This document shows positions 40,940 through 48,368 of a stretch of 64,000 bases of DNA, piece after piece. Position numbers and translations under genes: made by a program. This DNA comes from Candidatus Omnitrophota bacterium. GTDB lineage: Bacteria; Omnitrophota; Gorgyraeia; Gygaellales; JAHJCI01. The stretch spans positions 1 to 64,000 of the forward strand of contig JADHWR010000001.1 of the NCBI GenBank assembly GCA_016783355.1. The letters are read 5' to 3'. The notes below the pieces were generated by a model, which worked only from the letters and a program-made list of their open reading frames with translations, was not told the DNA's origin and searched no databases. Every line of letters starts with the position of its first letter. The first letter of the stretch is position 1.

Positions 40940-42473
40940 TTTTTAGCCGGGGCTTCTTTGGCAAGCCGGGCATAGTCTGAATATTGCCACAGTAAACCAG
41001 GATAAATCCTGCGCCCGCAGCAATCCTTAAATCACGCACAGATAAAGTAAATTTTGAAGGCGCGCCTTTCAATTTCGGATTATGAGATAAAGAAAGATGT
41101 GTTTTTACCATGCAAACAGGTAAATTGTTAAGGCGCTTTAACCTCTTTAATTTCTCTCTAGCCATCGAACTAAATTTTACTCTCCCTGCTCCATAGATGA
41201 GTTTTGCAATCGTCTCAATCTTTTTTTCTAAAGGCATCGCCAATGGATATAAAAATCTAAAATTATTCCTCTTTTGTTGCGCTGCCTCAATTACTGCCTC
41301 TGCTAAAGAAAGGCCTCCACGGGAGCCTAACTGATGAACCTGGCAAATTTCAGCCTTTAGGGCACCAAACTCGATCGCCTTTTGTTTAATTAAAGCCAAC
41401 TGGCTTTGTGAGTCTCCCTGGAAGCGATTGATTGCCACAATCACAGGAATTCCAAAAATACGGACATTCTCAATCTGTTTTTTCAGGTTCTCTAAACCAT
41501 GCACTCTTAATGCCCGCATAGAACAAACCAACACAGCTACATCGGGCTTGAGATGTCCTTGTCGGCATTTAATGTTAAAAAACTTCTCTGCGCCGCAATC
41601 TGCACCAAAACCTGCTTCGGTGATAACAAAATCAGAAAGCGAAAGTGCAATCTTATCGGCAATAATGGAATTTGCCCCGTGGGCAATATTGCCGAAGGGG
41701 CTTGTATGGACAAAACAGGGCGTCCCTTGCGCTGTCTGCACTAAATTTGGCTTTATTGCATCTTTCAGTAAATCGGCTATTAATGAGTCGAGCTTTAAAT
41801 CTTTTAAGGTGATACCGTTGCCGCTAAGATCATTACCAATCTCTATTCTTTTTACGCGCCGCTTTAACTCATTAAAATCATTACACAAAGAAAGCACAGC
41901 CATAATCTCAGAAGCAGCTGTAATATCAAAGCCTGTAATATAGGAAAGCGATTTGTTATTCACTGCTTTTATTTTTCTTAAAAAACGGTCGCTTATCTCT
42001 AATGTCCTGTGCCAATAAATTCTCTTTGCATCTATATTTAAAGGATTGCCGCGATAGACTAAATTGTCAATGAATGCAGCAATGAAATTATTGGCCGTCT
42101 CAATAGCGAAACTGTCACCTGTAAAATATAGATTGATGTCTCTGTAGGGAAAAACCTGTGAATAGCCGCTACCTGTGCCTGGGCCCTTGCGTCCGAAAAG
42201 AAGCGCAACGGAAGGCTGACGAATACAAACAAAGCTTTTTTTCTTCAGGCTATTTAAGGCCATTGATAAACCAATAGCAATGGTAGTTTTTCCCTCACCA
42301 AGAACCGTAGGGGTCATTGCTGTAACCAAAATATACTTACCCTGCTTCCTTTTTTTTATTTCATCAAGAATACCTAAGTCTACCTTAGCAATATATGGCC
42401 CGAAATGAGTAAGGTAAATTTTGCCAATATTTGCCTTGGCTGCTATTTTTTCGATTGGCTGTAATTTTAACAT
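40929..42473 (-). CDS. fhs: Formate-tetrahydrofolate ligase, divergent
   Basis: Fhs (514 aa, shorter than the usual ~556) activates formate to 10-formyl-THF with ATP. The P-loop-like GEGKTT at 59-64 and downstream motifs DAIKPNLVQT, NIAHGANSIIADKIAL and TEAGFGADCGAEKFF are conserved. Two usually invariant motifs are altered. REPSLGP is RQPSVAL (Gln86), and LHFTGD is LYFTGD (Tyr116 in place of His); the glycine loop GGAAGGG reads GPGTGSG. Whether the enzyme is fully active is therefore uncertain. It leads the fhs-fchA-folD-metF operon. Confidence 0.9.
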   Translation of the reverse strand: MLKLQPIEKIAAKANIGKIYLTHFGPYIAKVDLGILDEIKKRKQGKYILVTAMTPTVLGEGKTTIAIGLSMALNSLKKKSFVCIRQPSVALLFGRKGPGTGSGYSQVFPYRDINLYFTGDSFAIETANNFIAAFIDNLVYRGNPLNIDAKRIYWHRTLEISDRFLRKIKAVNNKSLSYITGFDITAASEIMAVLSLCNDFNELKRRVKRIEIGNDLSGNGITLKDLKLDSLIADLLKDAIKPNLVQTAQGTPCFVHTSPFGNIAHGANSIIADKIALSLSDFVITEAGFGADCGAEKFFNIKCRQGHLKPDVAVLVCSMRALRVHGLENLKKQIENVRIFGIPVIVAINRFQGDSQSQLALIKQKAIEFGALKAEICQVHQLGSRGGLSLAEAVIEAAQQKRNNFRFLYPLAMPLEKKIETIAKLIYGAGRVKFSSMAREKLKRLKRLNNLPVCMVKTHLSLSHNPKLKGAPSKFTLSVRDLRIAAGAGFILVYCGNIQTMPGLPKKPRLKNVL

Positions 42474-42474
42474 C

Positions 42475-42858
42475 TTAATAAATGTAACCTGTGTCGAGAC
42501 TAAAGGCGTTCTTAAACAAATCTATTTGCGGATTTTCTTCGAGTAAAATCGAGATAACATCGAAACGCGCCGGCTTAGTTAACAGTGCATTTCTCTTGAG
42601 AAAACCTAAAGCAGTCTTTGCTATCTTTCTCTGTTTGTTCCTGCCCACGGCCTCATAGGGCAGGCCAAAGTGAACGCTGCGCCTAAGTTTAACTTCAATA
42701 AAACAAACTATGCCTTTATCCCTGGCAATAATATCAATCTGGCCAAGTTTTGTATGGTAATCCGTAGTAATAATCTTATAACCCCTCTTTTTCAAAAAAG
42801 CCACTGCCATTCCTTCTCCTGTCTTTCCTAATTCTAAATTGTTCCGCCTAGTTATCAT
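42475..42858 (-). CDS. yraN: YraN family (UPF0102) endonuclease-like protein
   Basis: This 127-residue protein is a member of the UPF0102/YraN family with a predicted restriction-endonuclease-like fold. Motifs include LGKTGEGMAVAFLKKRGYKI, the LGQIDIIARDKGIVCFIEVK core (Asp and Glu-x-Lys) and VGRNKQRKIAKTA. It overlaps rnhB by 11 bases, its usual neighbour. The cellular role is not established. Confidence 0.92.
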   Translation of the reverse strand: MITRRNNLELGKTGEGMAVAFLKKRGYKIITTDYHTKLGQIDIIARDKGIVCFIEVKLRRSVHFGLPYEAVGRNKQRKIAKTALGFLKRNALLTKPARFDVISILLEENPQIDLFKNAFSLDTGYIY

Positions 42859-43453
42859 TCCAGGAAAACGTTAGGCGATGTATTACCGATGAGCCAAAAT
42901 TACAAAGAGCCTGACGGTGCCCCACTGTACCATAGCCCTTATGGCGGCTGAAGCCATATTCTGGCCAGCGTAAATCATATAGACTCATCAGGTGGTCACG
43001 AACGACTTTGGCTAAAATAGAAGCGCAAGCAATACTCTTTGATTTTGCATCACCCTTAATAATATTAACTACAGGATAATCCACGGATAACCTTAGATTA
43101 CCATCAAGGAGAATGCCGATGCGTCTTCTTCTCTTATCTAATTTCTCGATTAAATTCTTTAGTGCCTCCTCCATTGCCCTTTTTGTCGCCACAAGAATGT
43201 TCACTCTGTCAATCGTCCTCGCTTTAATCATCCCCAGGCCAAAGATAGACTTTTGCATAATTTCCGGAAAGGCATCAGTTCTCCTTTTTGAACTTAACCT
43301 TTTGGAGTCATCAATTTTGTTTTTAAAAGTCCAACTGGTCAAACACACAGCAGCAGCAACCACTGCCCCTGCCAAACAACCCCTGCCTACCTCATCTATT
43401 CCGATAATTGTATCAAATCCTTGCCTCTTTAGTTTTTTCTCATAATAAAGCAT
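42848..43453 (-). CDS. rnhB: Ribonuclease HII
   Basis: RNase HII (201 aa) removes ribonucleotides and RNA primers from DNA. The catalytic motif IDEVGRG has Asp20 and Glu21. The later aspartates are in ILLDGNLRL and IKGDAKSKSIACASILAK, and YGFSRHKGYGT is present. The start at 43453 is chosen; a longer frame to 43483 would overlap relE. It follows the toxin gene after 1 base. Confidence 0.94.
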   Translation of the reverse strand: MLYYEKKLKRQGFDTIIGIDEVGRGCLAGAVVAAAVCLTSWTFKNKIDDSKRLSSKRRTDAFPEIMQKSIFGLGMIKARTIDRVNILVATKRAMEEALKNLIEKLDKRRRRIGILLDGNLRLSVDYPVVNIIKGDAKSKSIACASILAKVVRDHLMSLYDLRWPEYGFSRHKGYGTVGHRQALCNFGSSVIHRLTFSWNDN

Positions 43454-43454
43454 C

Positions 43455-43715
43455 CTATCTATAAACCTCTCTTCTGTGGGCAATGTCTAAAATATAGACA
43501 GTTATTTCTTGCTTTTCAATAGAATAAATAATTCTGTATACGCCAACCCTGAAAGAATATTTGCCTTTCAATCTATCCTTCAGGGTTTTACCTAAAAAGG
43601 GATTGGTTTTAAGGAGCTCTAAGGCATTATCAATGCGTTGAAATAATTCTTTATTGCTAATAAATAACTTACGATAGAATTTCTCCGCGTCTCTAAGTAA
43701 GATTATTTTATACAA
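43455..43715 (-). CDS. relE: RelE/ParE family toxin
   Basis: This 86-residue protein has the RelE/ParE fold signature: an N-terminal strand-helix region (KIILLRDAEKFYRKL) and the C-terminal core KGKYSFRVGVYRIIYSIEKQEITVYILDIAHRREVY. RelE toxins cleave mRNA on the ribosome, and the conserved Arg and Tyr residues near the C-terminus are present. It overlaps the antitoxin gene by 8 bases. The pair is embedded between rplS and rnhB, a housekeeping locus. Confidence 0.88.
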   Translation of the reverse strand: MYKIILLRDAEKFYRKLFISNKELFQRIDNALELLKTNPFLGKTLKDRLKGKYSFRVGVYRIIYSIEKQEITVYILDIAHRREVYR

Positions 43716-43983
43716 GGCCGAGCTCTTTTTTTATGTCATCTAAAGAGTGTCCGCGGCTGGATTTTTTTTCTTTCTCAGCCTTCGAGAGACGACGCATAAG
43801 AACCTTATCAGATTGAATATCCATAGTCTCCAAAATGCTCTCATAATCATCGATGCTCATAATTACTGCCTCAGGATTACCTCTCTTGGTTATTATATAT
43901 CTGGCAAACCTCTCACTGACGCTCTTTAGAACTTTAGCTAATTTAGGCCTTAACTCTCTTACTGATATTGTTGCTATACTCAT
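43708..43983 (-). CDS. Phd/YefM-type antitoxin
   Basis: This 91-residue antitoxin has the Phd/YefM N-terminal DNA-binding domain (ISVRELRPKLAKVLKSVSE, then YIITKRGNPEAVIMSIDDYESI). The charged C-terminal tail would wrap the toxin. Antitoxins of this type bind operators in their own promoter, and a strong promoter lies 22-50 bases upstream. It precedes the toxin gene with an 8-base overlap. Confidence 0.88.
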   Translation of the reverse strand: MSIATISVRELRPKLAKVLKSVSERFARYIITKRGNPEAVIMSIDDYESILETMDIQSDKVLMRRLSKAEKEKKSSRGHSLDDIKKELGLV

Positions 43984-44004
43984 CTCTTTTTCCTCCCTGT
44001 TAAA

Positions 44005-44033
44005 AGTGTACCATAATGTGTAAACTTTGTCAA
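44005..44033 (-). promoter_or_regulatory. Promoter of the Phd/RelE toxin-antitoxin pair
   Basis: On the minus strand -35 TTGACA (44028-44033) and -10 TACACT (44005-44010) are separated by exactly 17 bases. The interval includes GTTTACACATTATGGTACAC, an imperfect repeat that could be an antitoxin operator. It lies between rplS and the antitoxin start and is among the best promoters in the window. Confidence 0.75.
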
Positions 44034-44048
44034 GGATATCCTGTAGCC

Positions 44049-44384
44049 TCAGGCTCTCATTGCTCGTCTTCCTACTCTTTTTCTTAAATAATAAAGTTTT
44101 GCCCTTTTTTTCTTTGTTGCCCGGCGTAAAATATCAATGTGTTTAATCTGAGGTGAATATAATGGGAAAACATACTCCACCCCTTCGCCGTATGAAATCT
44201 TGCGCACCGTAAAAGCGCTCGCCATACCTTTTCCCTTTTTTGCAATAACAATACCCTCAAAGGGATGCAAGCGAGCTCTCTCACCCTCAGCAATCTTTGT
44301 CAAAACCTTAACAGTATCACCCACAGCAAAGTCTGGCATTTTATTTTTGGTATAATCTTGTTCGATCAGCTTAATCTTATCCAT
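44049..44384 (-). CDS. rplS: 50S ribosomal protein L19
   Basis: L19 (111 aa) lies at the 30S-50S interface. The motifs GDTVKVLTKIAEGERARLHPFEGIVI and the ERxFPLYSP-like EYVFPLYSPQIKHIDI are conserved. It is preceded by a GGAAGGAGCG ribosome-binding site and a small CACTCCGAGTG palindrome. It follows trmD, as usual, but rpsP and rimM are not in the cluster. Confidence 0.96.
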   Translation of the reverse strand: MDKIKLIEQDYTKNKMPDFAVGDTVKVLTKIAEGERARLHPFEGIVIAKKGKGMASAFTVRKISYGEGVEYVFPLYSPQIKHIDILRRATKKKRAKLYYLRKRVGRRAMRA

Positions 44385-44448
44385 TTTCTTCGCTCCTTCC
44401 TCACTCGGAGTGTAAAGTATTTAAGTTTTAACTTACACACTTATAAAC

Positions 44449-45219
44449 TTACACACTAAAAAGATCTGGTCTTTTCTTCTTTGTTACTTTAATTGCTTGT
44501 TTTCTTCTCCATTCTTCTATTTTCTTATGATTGCCGGATAAAAGAACAGAGGGTACCTTCATTCCCCTGTAATCCGCTGGACGCGTATATTGTTCGTATT
44601 CTAACAAGTTATCTTTAAATGACTCGATTTGCAAGGATTTTTTTTCTCCGAGAACCCCAGGAATAAGTCTAATTACACAATCGATAACAACCATAGCCGG
44701 AAGCTCTCCACCAGTAAGAACGTAATCTCCAATAGAAATTTCAAAATCCACTAAATATCTTCTTACACGCTCATCAATTCCCTCATAATGCCCGCAGATT
44801 AAAATCAGATGTTTGTATTTTGCCAATCTCTGGGCAATCTTTTGGTTTAATCTCATACCCTGTGGGCTTAATAAAATAATCTTTCCCCGGCTTCGGCGGG
44901 ATCCCACTTTAGCAAGAGACCTTTGACCTTTGCTTGCCCCGTAGGCCCTGCCTTTTTCAGAAAAAGCGCGGGGTCCTTCGGGGAGCTTTGAGATTATGTC
45001 TCTAATTGCATTGAAAATGGGCTCCGGTCCTAAAATCATCCCTGGACCGCCGCCAAAAGGCCGATCATCGACCTTGCGATGTTTATCAGGAGAATAATCT
45101 CTAAGATTATGTACATTTATCATAATCTTTCTTTTCTCTCTGGCGCGCTTAATAATTGACTCATTTAAAACAGCATCAAACATCTCGGGAAATATTGTCA
45201 GGATATCAATACGCATCAT
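44449..45219 (-). CDS. trmD: tRNA (guanine37-N1)-methyltransferase with an internal insertion
   Basis: TrmD (256 aa) methylates G37 next to the anticodon and prevents frameshifting. The knot motifs ILICGHYEGIDERV and IGDYVLTGGELPAMVVID, plus the HRKVDDRPFGGGPGM segment, are intact. Between IISKLPEGP and KIILLSPQG the protein has about 25 extra residues, encoded by hairpin-rich DNA at about 44885-44985. The ends of that DNA are CCCCG-rich, and it also contains an AGCAA/TTGCT pair. The C-terminal domain is shorter than in E. coli, so total length looks normal. Confidence 0.94.
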   Translation of the reverse strand: MMRIDILTIFPEMFDAVLNESIIKRAREKRKIMINVHNLRDYSPDKHRKVDDRPFGGGPGMILGPEPIFNAIRDIISKLPEGPRAFSEKGRAYGASKGQRSLAKVGSRRSRGKIILLSPQGMRLNQKIAQRLAKYKHLILICGHYEGIDERVRRYLVDFEISIGDYVLTGGELPAMVVIDCVIRLIPGVLGEKKSLQIESFKDNLLEYEQYTRPADYRGMKVPSVLLSGNHKKIEEWRRKQAIKVTKKKRPDLFSV

Positions 45220-45239
45220 AGTAATCTAAAAATCAGAAA

Positions 45240-45355
45240 AGTGTAAGGTGTAAAGCGAAAGGCGTAAAACTAATGTCTAAAGTTCAAAGTTTTTTTAAGA
45301 AAGTTTTGAGTTTTTAGTTTCAGTTTTGCGCTTTACGCCTTGCGCTTTGCACTTC
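45240..45355. repeat. Long imperfect inverted repeat built of heptamers, between tgt and trmD
   Basis: The left arm (about 45240-45274) runs through GTGTAAG, GTGTAAA, GCGAAAG and GCGTAAA. The right arm (about 45315-45355) is made of TTTGCGC, TTTACGC and CTTGCGC-type units and is roughly its reverse complement. An AAGTTC-rich loop lies between. It could fold into a long hairpin and fills the tgt-trmD gap. No gene is seen. Confidence 0.65.
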
Positions 45356-46499
45356 AATCAGCAGTATCATATCTATTCAGAAATTCTTTCTTAAATTCAA
45401 CAAATCTATCCTCTTTGATTGCCTCTCTTATTTTTCGCATCAGCTCGAGATAGAAACAGATATTATGTAAAGACACAAGCCTCAGTCCAAGAATCTCATT
45501 ACTGCAAAGTAAATGTCGAATATACGCACGAGAAAAATTTTGACAGCTATAACATGAACAGTCTTTATCCAAGGGAGAAAAATCGCAACTATAGGGGGCA
45601 TTGCGAACAACTAGTTTTCCCTCACTAGTAAAAGCAGTTCCATTTCTGCCATAACGGGTAGGAATTACACAATCAAACATATCTACGCCAATTTCTACTG
45701 CTTCTAAAATATCCTCTGGCATACCAACACCCATAAGATAACGCGCAGCATCTTTCGGTAAATTTTCAACAATTTTATTTGTAATATTATAACTTAAACT
45801 TTTGGGTTCACCAACAGAAATCCCTCCAATAGCGTATCCATCAAAACCGATATCAACCAGTTGTCTTGCACAATCCTTTCTTAAATCCTCGTAGGTTGAA
45901 CCTTGCACAATCCCGAATAATAATTGCTTATCGCTTGCCCCGTTAGAAATATCATTTCTAACGGGGTTTGCGATTTGCGCCTTTGAGCATCTTGCCCAAT
46001 CTAATGTCCTCTTCATAGCTTGCGCTGCATAATCCTTAGTGCAGGGATAATGTACGCACTCATCCAAAGGCATCATAATATCTGAACCCAAAATCTTTTG
46101 GTATTCTATTATTGTCTTTGGAGTCAAAAAATATTTGTCTCCATTAATATGCGACTGGAACTCTACTCCTTCATTAGATACCTTACGCAACAGGGCAAGG
46201 CTAAAAATCTGATAACCGCCGCTATCGGTAAGTATGGGTCTGCGCCAGGATATAAAACGATGTAGCTGGCCTGCCTTTTTTATTATCTCTATGCCTGGCC
46301 GTAAAATGAGATGGTAAGTATTGGAAAGTAAAATTTGTGCCTCTGCTTCCTCTAACTCGCCGGGACTTAAGGTCTTCACGCTTCCCTGTGTACCTACAGG
46401 CATAAAGCAAGGAGTCTGGATATCGCCATGGGCTGTTGCGAGAACCCCCCGACGTGCTTTGCTTTTCTTGTCTTCATAAACTAATCTAAAGGGATTCAT
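45354..46499 (-). CDS. tgt: Queuine tRNA-ribosyltransferase with an in-frame palindromic insertion
   Basis: Tgt (381 aa) exchanges guanine-34 for preQ1 in the anticodon of GUN tRNAs. Asp92 lies in the catalytic TDSGGYQIFSL. Further motifs are FGIVQGSTYEDLR, GYAIGGISVGEP, MGVGMPEDIL and the zinc-binding CSCYSCQNFSRAYIRHLL. An 11-residue stretch (NPVRNDISNGA) after CSKAQIA is encoded by a 28-bp palindrome plus its target repeat. It lies in a surface loop before the FGIVQG motif. No other queuosine gene is nearby. Confidence 0.95.
   Translation of the reverse strand: MNPFRLVYEDKKSKARRGVLATAHGDIQTPCFMPVGTQGSVKTLSPGELEEAEAQILLSNTYHLILRPGIEIIKKAGQLHRFISWRRPILTDSGGYQIFSLALLRKVSNEGVEFQSHINGDKYFLTPKTIIEYQKILGSDIMMPLDECVHYPCTKDYAAQAMKRTLDWARCSKAQIANPVRNDISNGASDKQLLFGIVQGSTYEDLRKDCARQLVDIGFDGYAIGGISVGEPKSLSYNITNKIVENLPKDAARYLMGVGMPEDILEAVEIGVDMFDCVIPTRYGRNGTAFTSEGKLVVRNAPYSCDFSPLDKDCSCYSCQNFSRAYIRHLLCSNEILGLRLVSLHNICFYLELMRKIREAIKEDRFVEFKKEFLNRYDTAD
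45934..45971. mobile_element. 28-bp perfect palindrome with near-perfect target duplication, inside tgt
   Basis: The element (45939-45966) has arms CCCGTTAGAAAT and ATTTCTAACGGG around ATC, with a terminal G. The flanks are CTTGC (45934-45938) and TTTGC (45967-45971), differing at one base. Element plus repeat is 33 bases, or 11 codons. It is the smallest form of the family, essentially two terminal repeats joined. Confidence 0.85.
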
Positions 46500-46602
46500 T
46501 ATCCGAAAGTTTCAGCGGAGGGAAAATAGCCAAAATATAAATGAAAGAATAATGCTTAATAATATGCAGGAAGCGACAGGAAAATAAAAACTAAAATTTT
46601 TC

Positions 46603-47640
46603 TTAAAGAAACTCCTCTTGTTTTTCTCTGTGATAAGGCAAACCTAGTCGCTTATATGCCATCTCTGTTGCCATCCGACCCCGTGCTGTTCGCTTTAAAT
46701 ATCCTGCCTTTAAAAGATAGGGTTCGATCGTATCCATAATTGTCTGCCTATCCTCATTGAGACTTGCTGCTAATGCCTCTATGCCCACCGGCCCACCGGA
46801 ATAAGTATCAATAATGATCCGTAAAAGGCGGCGGTCAATCTGATTAAGACCATTAGAATCAATACCCAATGCTTCTCTGGTCAACGTGACGAGATCTGCA
46901 TCAATGACTTCTTTATTTTTTACTTGGGCGTAATCACGGACACGTCGCAGCATCCGATTGGCAATTCGTGGTGTTCCGCGACAACAGCGAGCAATCTCCA
47001 TACTTGCTTCTTTCTCAATATTGATATCAAGCCTGTTTGCAGAATGGTGAATTATTAAAGATAAATCCTCTGGATTATAAAAATCAAGGTGGTAAAAAAT
47101 TCCAAATCTACTGTGCAACGGTCCAGATAAAAGGCCTGCACGCGTCGTTGCACCGATTAAGGTAAAAGGCTTAAGATTGAATTTGATTGTCTTTGCATAG
47201 GGGCCTTTATCGATCAGAAAATCGATCTGAAAATTCTCCATTGCAGGATACAAAAATTCCTCCACTACTTTCGAGAGCCGGTGAATCTCATCAATAAACA
47301 AAATATCCCCTATTTCTAAATTGGTAAGAATCCCGATTAAATCTCCGGCACGTTCAATTGCCGGGCCTGCGGTAGCTGTAATCTTAGCCTGCATTGTCAT
47401 CGTAATAACATGAGCGAGGCTGGTCTTGCCCAAACCAGGAGGACCGTTTAAAAGTATATGCTCTAATGGCTCTTTTCTCTGTTTTGCGGCTGCGATCACA
47501 ACTTTAAGATTCTCAATAGTCTCCCCCTGCCCAACAAACTCAGCTAAACTACGTGGTCGAAGGCTAAGATTGAGGACATTATCTTCCTCTGTCTCCTTAA
47601 GATTAATGACTGACTTGTGTTGAGTCGGTTTGCCTTTCAT
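46603..47640 (-). CDS. ruvB: Holliday junction branch migration helicase RuvB
   Basis: RuvB (345 aa) is the AAA+ motor that migrates Holliday junctions with RuvA. Walker A is NGPPGLGKTSLAH, Walker B is ILFIDEIHRLSKVVEE, and the sensor region includes LIGATTRAGLLSGPLHSRFG. The C-terminal winged helix has GPVGIEALAASLNEDRQTI. The start at 47640 (MKGKPTQHKS) is an inference; the longer frame to 47694 is unlike the family. It overlaps scpA by 38 bases. The 103-base gap to tgt is AT-rich with no clear signal. Confidence 0.95.
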   Translation of the reverse strand: MKGKPTQHKSVINLKETEEDNVLNLSLRPRSLAEFVGQGETIENLKVVIAAAKQRKEPLEHILLNGPPGLGKTSLAHVITMTMQAKITATAGPAIERAGDLIGILTNLEIGDILFIDEIHRLSKVVEEFLYPAMENFQIDFLIDKGPYAKTIKFNLKPFTLIGATTRAGLLSGPLHSRFGIFYHLDFYNPEDLSLIIHHSANRLDINIEKEASMEIARCCRGTPRIANRMLRRVRDYAQVKNKEVIDADLVTLTREALGIDSNGLNQIDRRLLRIIIDTYSGGPVGIEALAASLNEDRQTIMDTIEPYLLKAGYLKRTARGRMATEMAYKRLGLPYHREKQEEFL

Positions 47641-48367
47641 CTTTCTCGTAAGGTAAAATATTGTTTGTATTGCGGGAAATCTTAATCTCCTCAAATAGCC
47701 GGTTTTGATAAATCACTATCTCTTTAAGGCGGATCAATTCAAGAACAGCTAAAAATATAGAAATTATCTCTAATTTATTCTTTGCTGATTGGAAAAGTTG
47801 ATTTAAAACAATGAGATCTTGCTTAAGTAAAAAATGAAGAATCTCATGTATCTTTGCCTCCACGCTAAATTCATCTCTGACAACCTCATAAAATAAATCC
47901 TTAGGCACTTCACGCAAAGCTTCTGTGAATGCACAAATTAAATCAAATACCGATGCTTCAAAATATGGTTCTTTCCCTTCCTCTTTATGGGGTATTTGAT
48001 GTGCCCGTCTTGTAAACTGAAGATCTCTTGCTTTTTCTCTCTCCCCTAAATGCTGGGCAACTTCTTTAAACTTCTCATATTCCAATAACTTCTCTACTAA
48101 TTCCTGGCGCGGGTCCATTTCATCCTTAATTTCCTCTTTCTTTGCCTGTGGAAGCAGCATCCGTGATTTAATCTGTGTAAGCGTTGCTGCCATAACGAGA
48201 AACTCGCCCGCAATATTTAAATCCAAAAGGCGCATTAAATCTAAATATTCTAAATACTGCTGGGTTATTCTTGCGATGGGAATATCGTAGATGTTGATAT
48301 GGTCTTTTTTTACTAAATAAAAAAGTAAATCCAAAGGACCTTCGAATATCTCAAGCTTAATTCTCAT
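47603..48367 (-). CDS. scpA: Segregation and condensation protein A
   Basis: ScpA (254 aa) is the kleisin of the SMC-ScpAB complex. The N-terminal domain is typical (IFEGPLDLLFYLVKKDHINIYDIPIARITQQYLEYL), and the C-terminal winged-helix region includes VVTFLAVLELIRL-like IISIFLAVLELIRLKEI. The usual partner scpB is not adjacent. It lies 1 base after trpS and overlaps ruvB by 38 bases. Confidence 0.94.
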   Translation of the reverse strand: MRIKLEIFEGPLDLLFYLVKKDHINIYDIPIARITQQYLEYLDLMRLLDLNIAGEFLVMAATLTQIKSRMLLPQAKKEEIKDEMDPRQELVEKLLEYEKFKEVAQHLGEREKARDLQFTRRAHQIPHKEEGKEPYFEASVFDLICAFTEALREVPKDLFYEVVRDEFSVEAKIHEILHFLLKQDLIVLNQLFQSAKNKLEIISIFLAVLELIRLKEIVIYQNRLFEEIKISRNTNNILPYEKDERQTDSTQVSH

Positions 48368-48368
48368 C

